Part shown: piece by piece, positions 1-8,544 of the stretch
How positions within the stretch are numbered: the stretch's first letter is position 1
Layout: every line of letters starts with the position of its first letter
Assembly: GCA_003555395.1 (NCBI GenBank)
Contig: PWHU01000046.1
Span: 1 to 37,338 of the forward strand
Direction of reading: 5' to 3'
DNA from: Thermoplasmata archaeon
GTDB taxonomy: Archaea; Thermoplasmatota; Thermoplasmata; Halarchaeoplasmatales; Halarchaeoplasmataceae
DNA: 37,338 nt
The notes under the pieces: generated by a model
Database searches by the model: none
What the model saw: only the letters and a program-made list of their open reading frames with translations
Told to the model about the DNA's origin: nothing
Translations under genes and position numbers: made by a program

Positions 1-625
1 CTTTGGTCTTTCTCTGTAAAGGTGTATCTACAGTTTCTTCTTGAAGTTCTCCCGCTATCTCTCCAAGTTTAGTTTCCATTCCCGTTCTAGTGATCTTAGC
101 TTCAGATCTTCCCCTTGAAACCACTGTTCCTGAATAGATCTCATCGCCATCATGTTTGGTCACCGATTCGCTCTCACCCGTTAAGATAGATTCGTCCACT
201 TTAAGGTTATTAGATTGGATCACCTCGGCATCCGCTGGAACTTTATTCCCCATCTCCAAAGTCACCACATCACCAGGTACCAAATTTTTACTCTCTATCT
301 CTTTGATCTTTCCATCTCTATATACCTCGACAGCCGGAGCGGCCATCTTCTGTAGTTCCTGCATGGATTTTTCTGCTTTCCATTCCTGTATGAAGCCCAT
401 TGCCGCGACAATTATGATTATTGAAACAACAAAATAGAACTCGGCCATCTCATTAGCTGCATAGGATGCGATAGCGGCGACCATCAATATCCAGATCAAG
501 ATGTTCTCCTTAAATTGATCCAAAAGTACATCTAAAGGTGTTGTCTCTTCACCCGTCTCTAATTCATTAGGTCCATATTTATCCAGCCTCTCTTCGGCGG
601 CCTTGGATGTCAAACCCTTGGTCAT
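1..625 (-). CDS. Cation-transporting P-type ATPase, N-terminal part (truncated by window edge)
   Basis: Reverse-strand translation from ATG at 625: MTKGLTSKAAEERLDKYGPNELETGEETTPLDVLLDQFKENILIWILMVAAIASYAANEMAEFYF...ILTGESESVTKHDGDEIYSGT; N-terminal cation ATPase domain plus the TGES actuator motif. Absent from the ORF track because it runs off the edge. Confidence 0.93.
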   Translation of the reverse strand, partial: MTKGLTSKAAEERLDKYGPNELETGEETTPLDVLLDQFKENILIWILMVAAIASYAANEMAEFYFVVSIIIIVAAMGFIQEWKAEKSMQELQKMAAPAVEVYRDGKIKEIESKNLVPGDVVTLEMGNKVPADAEVIQSNNLKVDESILTGESESVTKHDGDEIYSGTVVSRGRSEAKITRTGMETKLGEIAGELQEETVDTPLQRKTK

Positions 626-650
626 GGGATTTGGAAGAACAAAAATATCC

Positions 651-660
651 TTTATATAAT
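651..660 (-). promoter_or_regulatory. TATA-like element for the P-type ATPase gene
   Basis: Minus-strand ATTATATAAAG about 25-30 nt upstream of the ATG at 625; implies a leaderless or near-leaderless transcript. Confidence 0.5.
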
Positions 661-684
661 TTTGGAATGTTCAAGATTTTTTTC

Positions 685-718
685 AATCCACGCATATCCG
701 CAGAGCTATGCTCGAGGA
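685..718. repeat. Direct repeat copy 1 (34 bp) with internal dyad
   Basis: AATCCACGCATATCCGCAGAGCTATGCTCGAGGA; contains GAGC-TAT-GCTC dyad; one mismatch to copy 2. Confidence 0.9.
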
Positions 719-731
719 TAAAGGGATGGCT

Positions 732-765
732 AATCCACGCATATCCGCAGAGCTGTGCTCGAGGA
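732..765. repeat. Direct repeat copy 2 (34 bp) with internal dyad
   Basis: AATCCACGCATATCCGCAGAGCTGTGCTCGAGGA; 47-bp offset from copy 1; the single difference is the central loop base of the dyad. Confidence 0.9.
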
Positions 766-770
766 GTGGT

Positions 771-828
771 AAAAAAAGTCCTAGTCTCGACCAGTGTTCT
801 ACCCCGATGATCTTTGTCTATAGATCAT
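771..828 (-). terminator. Putative terminator of the pilus-like operon
   Basis: Just beyond the stop at 837: 7-bp inverted repeat ATGATCT/AGATCAT (807-813 / 822-828), then a T7 run on the minus strand (771-777). Confidence 0.4.
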
Positions 829-836
829 ATATTAGA

Positions 837-1703
837 TCACAGTATCAACTCGACCTCGATCCTTGCTCTCACGATGTCCAGTTCGTAAACATGTTCCTCG
901 TCAAAGTTGAGTTCTACGGTGTTTCCGTTGATCCCTACATTGTCCGCAGGAAGGTCTGTTTCATTCTCGAAATACCTTCTCCATACTTCGGGGTAAGCCG
1001 TTGTCAGCTCGAAAGAGAAGTTCCCAGGATCGTCGTATGAATTACGGAAGGAACTCACTAGTTCGCTAGTCACACCTACCGTACCTCTGCCACCTATATC
1101 TCTCTCGCTGCCCATCAAATCGACCATGGTGAGTCTGATCCTGTAGTCTCCACCGATCTCTTCTATCGATATGGGTGGTCGTGCTCTCATCACTTCGCCT
1201 TCGTCCTGCTCTAAGAGTATAGACCCATGCTCATATATGATGGTCTGCTCTTCAAAATATCTGTTATAAGCCCTAAGTGAGAGATTGCCTGAACTCCGCA
1301 GTATTGTCTCCTCTCCTGCGTGTGTCCAATTCACTCTCATGCCCCTATCTTCCTCAGCCGACCAACGAGGACGTAATCTGAGCACGCCTGGACTGCTGCT
1401 AGCGAAAAGAGGTATGCCCTCGGCACCAAGCCTTACCGAAGAATAGCGGGGATATCCCATTTGATCATTCAATATCAAGCTGTCTATACCGCCCTTCATC
1501 TCCGCGAACTGCCCTTTAACATCCTCCATGTGATAGGCCTCGTTATCCTCCATCCAAACAGGAACGTACTGTTGAGTGATCAACGATAGAAGGCTCAAAA
1601 ATACCAAGAGAGCCATGATGGTACCTACTGTGGTTGCAACTCCCTCTTCCGATTCTTCTACACTTCTCCTCTTTATTATTCCATCTTTTTTCTTCGATGA
1701 CAT
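837..1703 (-). CDS. Pilin-like secreted protein with single N-terminal hydrophobic helix
   Basis: 288 aa; short basic/acidic N-terminus then GVATTVGTIMALLVFLSLLSLITQQYVPVW, then a soluble beta-rich domain; co-directional with the secretion ATPase and platform genes. Confidence 0.75.
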   Translation of the reverse strand: MSSKKKDGIIKRRSVEESEEGVATTVGTIMALLVFLSLLSLITQQYVPVWMEDNEAYHMEDVKGQFAEMKGGIDSLILNDQMGYPRYSSVRLGAEGIPLFASSSPGVLRLRPRWSAEEDRGMRVNWTHAGEETILRSSGNLSLRAYNRYFEEQTIIYEHGSILLEQDEGEVMRARPPISIEEIGGDYRIRLTMVDLMGSERDIGGRGTVGVTSELVSSFRNSYDDPGNFSFELTTAYPEVWRRYFENETDLPADNVGINGNTVELNFDEEHVYELDIVRARIEVELIL

Positions 1704-1715
1704 GTGAACTACCTC

Positions 1716-3380
1716 TCAAGACCTGCTAAATTCCTTTTTCTTATAATCGTCCAATTTGCTTTTGGCTTTCTTCAACACCTTTTCTTTATCTCTATAATAG
1801 GTGGTGACCACCTGTGCGAAGTCACGATAGTTGTATATCTCTTCCTGGTCTAGATATTCGAGTACTATTTTCCTTCTTTTCACTTCTCTTTCCATCTCTC
1901 TTTGACTCCAATTCTTCGATTGAGCCACTTTATCATAAATATAACTATGACCGCTGTAGTTGAAGGAATCATCAGCGGGATTCCATGTGTAAGCTTTGTT
2001 CGTTATCAACTCTCCAGAATCTGGATCGGCACCTACTATCTCCGTCATAGCCTTGACCCTTCTAACCATCTTGGTGCCAACTTTTACCTTCGCTTGTAGA
2101 GCAACTATGTCTAAAGCGCCTACAAGAGCTCTCGGTAGATTGATGGGGTCGTTCTCCATCCTGTTCACCATGGTCTGGACGTCATCGGCGTGGAAAGTGG
2201 TATAAGCGCTTTTACCCGTAGCCATGGCCTGAAATACCACGTAAGCCTCTTCACCTCTTACCTCACCGACCATCATGTATTGGGGCCGCTGTCTCAGCGC
2301 TGCCTGCAGCAGCTGATACATGTCTATCTCGCCGGCCTTTTTCCCAGTGGATTCATCTACCTCTCCAAAACCGCTCCGAGTGAGAAGTGGAACCCAATTT
2401 TCATGCGGCAGGTTCAATTCACGGGTATCTTCGATACTGACGATCTTCTGTTGAGGGGGTATGAAAAGTAAGATCGCGTTCAAAGTTGTTGTTTTACCGG
2501 ACGCAGTACCCCCACATATCAGCATAGATTGTCCATTCTCGATGGCTATCCAAGCATACGCCATCATCTCTGGATTGAAAGTTTGGAAATTGATAAGATT
2601 GATTGGGGTATAAGGTTCCTCTTCGAAACGTCGGATGGTGAACGAAGATCCTTTCTGAGTCACGTGAGTACCCAGGGTTTCCTGCAAACGAGAACCGTCG
2701 GGCATGGTAGCATCTAACATGGGGTCCGCCACTGAGATGTGTTTACCACTCCTCTGCGCCAACCATATAACGTAATTATCCAGTTCTTCCGCATCATCGA
2801 AAGATACGTTAGATTTCATCGAACCATATTTCCTGTGGAAGACGTAAATGGGGATGCCCACACCGTCGCAGGAGATATCTTCCGGATCCGCGTCGTTCAT
2901 CATCACGTCGATGGGACCGAATCCAAGAAAATCCCTTTTCACATAATACAAGATCCTTTCTTTAGATTCTCTCCTCAATGTGATGTCTAGGTCTCTGATT
3001 ATCTCTTTGGTCTTGTGCTCAAGATATTCCTCTTCTTCTTCTTTGCTTTCAAGGGAGATCAGCTCGACTCTATCCACTATCTGGTCTTTTACCGCTTTCA
3101 ATACTTCTTCTTCCTCTTCGCTCAGTTGCGGCTCGATTACTTCGTATATGTATTCGTTAGATGTATTATCATACTTGATACGAACGTAGGTGTAAGGATC
3201 ATCAACCGCATTTGTCTCTATCTCTTTGACGTTCTCTTCTGCGATCTTGGGGACTTCCGTGATCTCGCCTCGGTAGGCGGATTTATCGGACTCACCCGCT
3301 GGAACGTAAACTTTTTTCGGCTTTTTTGTTCCTATTATCCTATCCAACTTTTCTCCGATACTCGTTGCCATATTAATCAT
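1716..3380 (-). CDS. Type II/IV secretion (GspE/VirB11/ArlI-like) ATPase, copy 2
   Basis: 554 aa; Walker A GGTASGKTTT, Asp box EDTRELNLPHENW, Walker B MMVGEVRGEE, His box TTFHADDVQTMVNRME. Confidence 0.95.
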   Translation of the reverse strand: MINMATSIGEKLDRIIGTKKPKKVYVPAGESDKSAYRGEITEVPKIAEENVKEIETNAVDDPYTYVRIKYDNTSNEYIYEVIEPQLSEEEEEVLKAVKDQIVDRVELISLESKEEEEEYLEHKTKEIIRDLDITLRRESKERILYYVKRDFLGFGPIDVMMNDADPEDISCDGVGIPIYVFHRKYGSMKSNVSFDDAEELDNYVIWLAQRSGKHISVADPMLDATMPDGSRLQETLGTHVTQKGSSFTIRRFEEEPYTPINLINFQTFNPEMMAYAWIAIENGQSMLICGGTASGKTTTLNAILLFIPPQQKIVSIEDTRELNLPHENWVPLLTRSGFGEVDESTGKKAGEIDMYQLLQAALRQRPQYMMVGEVRGEEAYVVFQAMATGKSAYTTFHADDVQTMVNRMENDPINLPRALVGALDIVALQAKVKVGTKMVRRVKAMTEIVGADPDSGELITNKAYTWNPADDSFNYSGHSYIYDKVAQSKNWSQREMEREVKRRKIVLEYLDQEEIYNYRDFAQVVTTYYRDKEKVLKKAKSKLDDYKKKEFSRS

Positions 3381-3381
3381 C

Positions 3382-4314
3382 TCACAGAAGTAATCCTATT
3401 CCTCCATACATTATCCTCAATGCTACAAAGCCTATTAGAACCAATATAAAGCTGTGCTTCATCCCGTTGGTGATCTTACCAGTTTGAAGTACGCCTGCCA
3501 CTATACCGTCTCCCACTGCATGTGCGAAAACGGCGAGGGTGAAGATATACTGTATGACAGGGATATGCTGCACCTGGATCTCTGCACCGCCCATACCTCC
3601 TGGCGCTTCCTGGGCTACGTCGTCCTCTAGTTCGACATCGGCCCCGGCCTGCTCCATCTGAGCTAAGAACTGGGTGTTAAGTATTATTATAACCACGATG
3701 AAAACTGCGAATGAAACGTAGATGACCGCAAGATAAGACGTCATAGCGATCCTCTGTTCATCCTCAGACTGATGAACCTTTTTAGCGTCTTGAGAGACCA
3801 TAGTCAATACGTCCGCTACGTTACCGCCTGCCTGATTGGCTTTAGCGATTATGGCGACAACCCTGTTCACCAATGGAGTGTCAACCCTTTCTGCAAAAAG
3901 ATTTAAAGCCTTATTTGCAGGAACGCCCCACTGGATCTGAGCCGCCATCTTCCTTATCTCGGGGGTCAATTCTCCGTAGCGTCCTCCGGCAGAAACTACG
4001 ATAGCGTCAGCAAGAGTCATACCGAATCTTCCTGCCTCTGAAACGTCTCTAAGAAAATCCGGAAGTCTTCTTTCTATTTGCTCTATCTGCTTTTGTTTAT
4101 AACTCACGTAGATGCCCACGGGTCCGAAGAAGACCATAGACGCTATCATCGACCAATCCAACGGTTCAAGAGGTATGGGTCCTGCTTCTAGGTATGAAAG
4201 AAGTGCTATGAACAACATTATAGCAGCACCTATTGTCGAACCGATGAGTACCTCTTTAGTATATCCAAGCGTCAGTAATTTCTCGAACGGAGTTCTTTTT
4301 TCTTTGCGAGGCAT
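3382..4314 (-). CDS. Type II secretion system F-domain (TadC/ArlJ-like) platform protein, copy 2
   Basis: 310 aa; LPDFLRDVSEAGRFGMTLADAIVVSAGGRYGELTPEIRKMAAQIQWGVPANKALNLFAERV plus C-terminal TM helices; between platform copy 1 and ATPase copy 2. Confidence 0.9.
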   Translation of the reverse strand: MPRKEKRTPFEKLLTLGYTKEVLIGSTIGAAIMLFIALLSYLEAGPIPLEPLDWSMIASMVFFGPVGIYVSYKQKQIEQIERRLPDFLRDVSEAGRFGMTLADAIVVSAGGRYGELTPEIRKMAAQIQWGVPANKALNLFAERVDTPLVNRVVAIIAKANQAGGNVADVLTMVSQDAKKVHQSEDEQRIAMTSYLAVIYVSFAVFIVVIIILNTQFLAQMEQAGADVELEDDVAQEAPGGMGGAEIQVQHIPVIQYIFTLAVFAHAVGDGIVAGVLQTGKITNGMKHSFILVLIGFVALRIMYGGIGLLL

Positions 4315-4346
4315 ATTATCACTTCATATCTTTATCTTCTACATTC

Positions 4347-5366
4347 TTAATCCTGATTTATCATCCATATTATGGCTATAAATCCTGCCTGTGATCCAGG
4401 GATCATTATACCCACGATCGCATAAAGTAACGGTATGGGATCACCGGCGCCCATACCCATCAAAGACATTATAGCCATGATGACCACTAAGAACAATGGG
4501 AACGCGACCACAACGGTGACGAAGGACTCGGCCAACATCCCCAGAGTTTCCATGTTTTGTTTTACCATCAACCGTCTCTCGTCCTGATACTCTTCCATCT
4601 TACTTTTGAAATAAGGTTTCAATTGTCCACCGGATGTGGAAGTGGTTATCACTCCCTGAAGAAATTCTCTAAAATTATCCGAGGGACATCTGTCAGCAGC
4701 TCTTTCTAGAGCGTTCAATATGTCTATCCCCAGGATTTCGGTGTCTCTTGTTATCAATTTTGCTTCTTCACAAACTTCGCCGTAAAGAGGCTGCTTAGAC
4801 AATTCTTTAAATATCATATCTATATTTATGTTGGCAGAGGACATAGAGGCGATGAAACTCATCGCATTAGAAAGTTTCTTGTCTATCTTGTTGCCCCTAC
4901 TGTTTGCTTTAAAAGATGGTGCAGATTTTAAGCCCATATAAGCAGCCGCTGGAACCAACACGACGGTCAAAATGGCTAGAAGGTAAGATAAAAGACCAAG
5001 AACTGGAGACAGTGCGAGAGCTAAAATAACAGCGCCTATCAGCCCGCCTAATGCTGCTAAAGCGGTACTCATCCAAACATATGCGATATACTCCTCAACA
5101 CGTATCTTCATATGAGCTCTCGTGAGATTGGCCTCGAGTTCCTCGTCGTGAACGTCCTTTCTCTCAACCAAGGGCCCCAGCATCTTCCAGCAGAATTTTT
5201 GATACGGTGTGAGCGTAAGATACTCAGGCACCGCGTCTTTAGGCAGTCTTTTTACGTGGGGACCGTATTTTTCTATATGATCCGTAACTTCGGCCCTCTT
5301 CGAAGAGAAAAATGATTCGTCCTTGAACTCGAATCCGCTGAATACGTCGCCGCTCTCAGCCATCAA
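4347..5366 (-). CDS. Type II secretion system F-domain (TadC/ArlJ-like) platform protein, copy 1
   Basis: 339 aa; KKLSNAMSFIASMSSANINIDMIFKELSKQPLYGEVCEEAKLITRDTEILGIDILNALERAADRCPSDNFREFLQGVITT plus TM helices; 4-bp overlap with upstream ATPase. Confidence 0.9.
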   Translation of the reverse strand: MMAESGDVFSGFEFKDESFFSSKRAEVTDHIEKYGPHVKRLPKDAVPEYLTLTPYQKFCWKMLGPLVERKDVHDEELEANLTRAHMKIRVEEYIAYVWMSTALAALGGLIGAVILALALSPVLGLLSYLLAILTVVLVPAAAYMGLKSAPSFKANSRGNKIDKKLSNAMSFIASMSSANINIDMIFKELSKQPLYGEVCEEAKLITRDTEILGIDILNALERAADRCPSDNFREFLQGVITTSTSGGQLKPYFKSKMEEYQDERRLMVKQNMETLGMLAESFVTVVVAFPLFLVVIMAIMSLMGMGAGDPIPLLYAIVGIMIPGSQAGFIAIIWMINQD

Positions 5367-7084
5367 TCTTCACCTCTCTTTCTTCTTATCCTTGCTAGAG
5401 TTTCATCTGGTTCTTTATAATAAGATGTGATGATCCTGGAGATATCCTTATAATGCGTCATGTCCTCTTCAACTAAAAATTCAATGACTTCGGTCCTTTT
5501 TTCGTGCTCTTCCATCATCTCTTCCTGGGTCCAATTGTTTGCCGTCATGATCTCATCAAAGTTATAACTGTGACCTTGCCAGCTGAAACTGTCGTTTTGC
5601 CTGTTCCACTTGAAAACGGTGTTGGTGATGAGCTCATCGCTCTCCGGCTCGAAACCCACTATCTCAGTTATCTCTCGTATCCTTCTAACCTGCTCGTCCT
5701 CGACTCTAGCAAAGGTCTGGATTATGACGAATCTGAGAGCCGTGAGTAAAACTCTAGGACAATTGATGGGAGGATTCTCCAACCTGTGTACCATGGATTG
5801 TACAGAATCCGCGTGCATTGTACTGTATGTAACGTGGCCCGTAGCCATAGCCTGGAACATAGTATGAGCCTCTTTACCTCTAACCTCTCCAACGATTATA
5901 TAGTCGGGTCTCTGCCTCAAAGCGTTCCTGACCAGATCGTACATGTTGACTTCGCCTGGATCCCTTCCCTTCCCCTGACTCATGGTTGTTCCGGAACGTG
6001 TGGTGCTTGGGATCCAATTCTCGTGGGGGAGATTGATCTCTCTGGTATCTTCCAAAGAAACTATCTTCAACCCCGGAGGGATGAAAAGAGTGTAGGAGTT
6101 CAAAGTGGCCGTTTTTCCACATGCCGTACCCCCTGCAACGATAGATGATTTTTCGTTTTCGACCATGAGCCAGAGATAAGCTATCATCTCTGGATTAGCA
6201 GTGTTATATTTTATCAACTTCACAGGCGTGAACGGTTCTTCTTTAAATCGCCTTATCGTGATAGAGGAACCCCTAGTCGAGACTTCATCGGCGTAAGTAG
6301 CCTGAACTCTGTGCCCTTCTCTAGTGGTCCCGTCCAATATAGGCTGCGATACCGAGACCTGTTTACCGCATCGCTGACCCAGTTGAATTATATAGGAATT
6401 GAGTATTTCCTCATTTTCGAACTTGACGTCTGTCTTTATAGATTCGTATTTTGAATGATAAATGAAGATAGGGATACCGATCCCGTCACAGGATATGTCC
6501 TCCACGTTCTCATCGTTCATCAGAATATCCAAGGGACCGTATCTAACGTAATCTCTAACTATGTGGTATAGTATCCTATTCTCAGTCATATCATTTATTC
6601 TCATGCCTCTACTCTCGATATAGCTTTTGACGGACTCTTTAATAAACTCCTCTTTATCCTTTGTCTGCATTGTTCTCCATTCGTAAGAAAGAGTCCTGTC
6701 TAGAGTGTCCTTGATCTTCTCCAAAAGTTTTTTCTCATCTTCCCGTAGAGTGGGCTCTATACCCTGATATATGTGTTCATTTTTTTCTTCATCGTAGATT
6801 ATGCGAGCGTAGCTGAAGGGCTCTTTTATAGGATTTAACTCTACGACTTCTTGATATTCATTTTCCAAAGCCGGGGCCTTTGTATATTCAGATATCCATT
6901 CTTCTCCTTTCTTACCTCTAGTTTTATGCTCCTCAACCTGTGTTCGTGGAAGCTTTACTCTTTTTGCCTTCTCGGGTTCAAATATAAGGGCAAATAGCAG
7001 GAAGAGTAGCAGGTTTATCATTGTAGATTTCTTTTCCATCGCGCAATTAGACGAGGGGGAAATTCTTCCGTACATATTGATCAC
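5363..7084 (-). CDS. Type II/IV secretion (GspE/VirB11/ArlI-like) ATPase, copy 1
   Basis: Up to 573 aa; Walker A GGTACGKTAT, EDTREINLPHENW, Walker B IIVGEVRGKE, His box STMHADSVQSMVHRLE. Alternative starts at 7039 or 7021. Confidence 0.93.
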   Translation of the reverse strand: MINMYGRISPSSNCAMEKKSTMINLLLFLLFALIFEPEKAKRVKLPRTQVEEHKTRGKKGEEWISEYTKAPALENEYQEVVELNPIKEPFSYARIIYDEEKNEHIYQGIEPTLREDEKKLLEKIKDTLDRTLSYEWRTMQTKDKEEFIKESVKSYIESRGMRINDMTENRILYHIVRDYVRYGPLDILMNDENVEDISCDGIGIPIFIYHSKYESIKTDVKFENEEILNSYIIQLGQRCGKQVSVSQPILDGTTREGHRVQATYADEVSTRGSSITIRRFKEEPFTPVKLIKYNTANPEMIAYLWLMVENEKSSIVAGGTACGKTATLNSYTLFIPPGLKIVSLEDTREINLPHENWIPSTTRSGTTMSQGKGRDPGEVNMYDLVRNALRQRPDYIIVGEVRGKEAHTMFQAMATGHVTYSTMHADSVQSMVHRLENPPINCPRVLLTALRFVIIQTFARVEDEQVRRIREITEIVGFEPESDELITNTVFKWNRQNDSFSWQGHSYNFDEIMTANNWTQEEMMEEHEKRTEVIEFLVEEDMTHYKDISRIITSYYKEPDETLARIRRKRGED

Positions 7085-7238
7085 ATATCGGTTTCGGTTG
7101 GGTTCACAACCTTCACTATATCATAGCAAAGTAACACAACCCTAAAAGAACTTTTCCCTTTTGTACTTTTGTAATAGTTCTTAGGGAGAGATCTCACACT
7201 CAAAATCCTATGAGGGTTTGTGGTTTGGCGGAAACTAG

Positions 7239-7493
7239 TCAATCCCAGTTCAACCTTTTGGTAGTTCTTTCATCTTTAGTTGCTTTTTTGTATTCTTTGT
7301 AATGTTCTTTGCACAGATATGCCTTTCTTCCCGAACTATCTATTTTCAAGTCTGTTTTCTTGGTAACTTTCTTAGCGGAAAGTGATTTTCTCTTGTCTTC
7401 GTCACAGCCTTTCACATCACAAGTTTTTTTCTTCTTTCTTTTACTTTTTCTTTTGTGCTTCAAGATAGCACCCATATACCTCAAGGACGACAT
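7239..7493 (-). CDS. Small basic putative zinc-binding protein
   Basis: 84 aa; KHKRKSKRKKKKTCDVKGCDED...RKAYLCKEHYKEYKK, a CX4C...CX2H arrangement; TATA-like TTAAAATATT upstream on the minus strand. Alternative start MGAILKHKRK. Confidence 0.6.
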   Translation of the reverse strand: MSSLRYMGAILKHKRKSKRKKKKTCDVKGCDEDKRKSLSAKKVTKKTDLKIDSSGRKAYLCKEHYKEYKKATKDERTTKRLNWD

Positions 7494-7587
7494 CGTTTTT
7501 ATCTTTTTCGCCTTGGCAATATTTTAACCGGTTTCTTTCAAAAAGAATTAGATAGGAGTAGTCTTCATACAGCCTTGAGGTAAAAAG

Positions 7588-8520
7588 ATGGATGAATTGG
7601 ATGAGTATTTGATAGTTCTGAATAAGGATGAAGATAGTGTTTCAATAATAGACCTGGAAAAAAGAGAAGAAATTAGGAGGGTAGAAACAGGACACAATCC
7701 ACACGAGATTGCAGTGACGCCTGACGGTAAAAAATCATACATCACTTGCTCTCTAGGAAACGAGATCAACGTTATGGATAACGAAGACTTCAAGATCGTA
7801 GATAAAATAGAGCACGGGGATTTTGAGTTCCCCCACGGCGTAGGATTGACCAAAGACGGGAGTAAGCTGTATGTAGCTTCCACCTACAGCAGTATGATCT
7901 TCATAATAGACACTTCTACGGACAAGATCAAGAAGCATTTCCCAACCTATCAAGAACATTCCCATATGATCACTTTCTCCGAAGACGAGAATAAAGTTTA
8001 CGTACCTAACATAGGAAGCGATAACATCACAGTGATAGACGTCGAAAAGGAAAAAGTGGTCAATCATTTCCCAGTAGGTGAAGGACCTGAAGGCACCGCC
8101 TTTCATTCCGAGAGCGAAATGCTTTATGTAGCTAACCAGAAAGATGGAACCTTGTATGTTATCGACGCTGATATGTACGAAGTGGAGTACAAAAGAAGGC
8201 TCGGAACAACGCCCATCAGGATAATTTTCTCACCAGACGAAAAGTACGCTTTCATCCCTAACAGGGAATCCAACGATGTTTCTGTAGTAAAAACGGATTT
8301 TGACCGTGATGGAGATAAAGTTCCCTGGGAGATGAAAAGGATACCTGTTGGAGTATGGCCTGGAGGTGTCGTCTTCGATCATTCGGGCGAAAAAGCGTAC
8401 GTTGCAAATAACAAAACAAACGATATCTCCATCATCGATGTTAAAAAATTGGAAGAAAAACCTGAACGTATAGACGCGGGCATACATCCAGACGGGATCG
8501 CCTATCTGCGGAAAAAATAG
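7588..8520 (+). CDS. YVTN-type beta-propeller repeat protein
   Basis: 310 aa; repeated (Y/F)V(A/P)N...(I/V)(S/T)VID...P.G...(S/P)D.(K/E)..Y motifs, e.g. VYVPNIGSDNITVIDVEKEKVVNHFPVGEGPEGTAF; RBS-like GAGGT upstream. Confidence 0.9.
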   Translation: MDELDEYLIVLNKDEDSVSIIDLEKREEIRRVETGHNPHEIAVTPDGKKSYITCSLGNEINVMDNEDFKIVDKIEHGDFEFPHGVGLTKDGSKLYVASTYSSMIFIIDTSTDKIKKHFPTYQEHSHMITFSEDENKVYVPNIGSDNITVIDVEKEKVVNHFPVGEGPEGTAFHSESEMLYVANQKDGTLYVIDADMYEVEYKRRLGTTPIRIIFSPDEKYAFIPNRESNDVSVVKTDFDRDGDKVPWEMKRIPVGVWPGGVVFDHSGEKAYVANNKTNDISIIDVKKLEEKPERIDAGIHPDGIAYLRKK

Positions 8521-8544
8521 TCTTTGTTGAAAAGAACAGCTATA

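Noticed and set aside
685-765. CRISPR array
   Set aside because: Only two repeat units with a 13-bp gap; no spacer-length regularity and no cas genes.
607-1040. Plus-strand ORFs 607-810 and 708-1040
   Set aside because: They run over the P-type ATPase promoter, the dyad repeats and the antisense of the pilin-like gene; no recognisable domain.
2980-3449. Plus-strand ORFs antisense to the secretion ATPase and platform genes (e.g. 3015-3449)
   Set aside because: Low-complexity Phe/Leu/Ser-rich translations expected from antisense of Glu/Lys-rich coding sequence.
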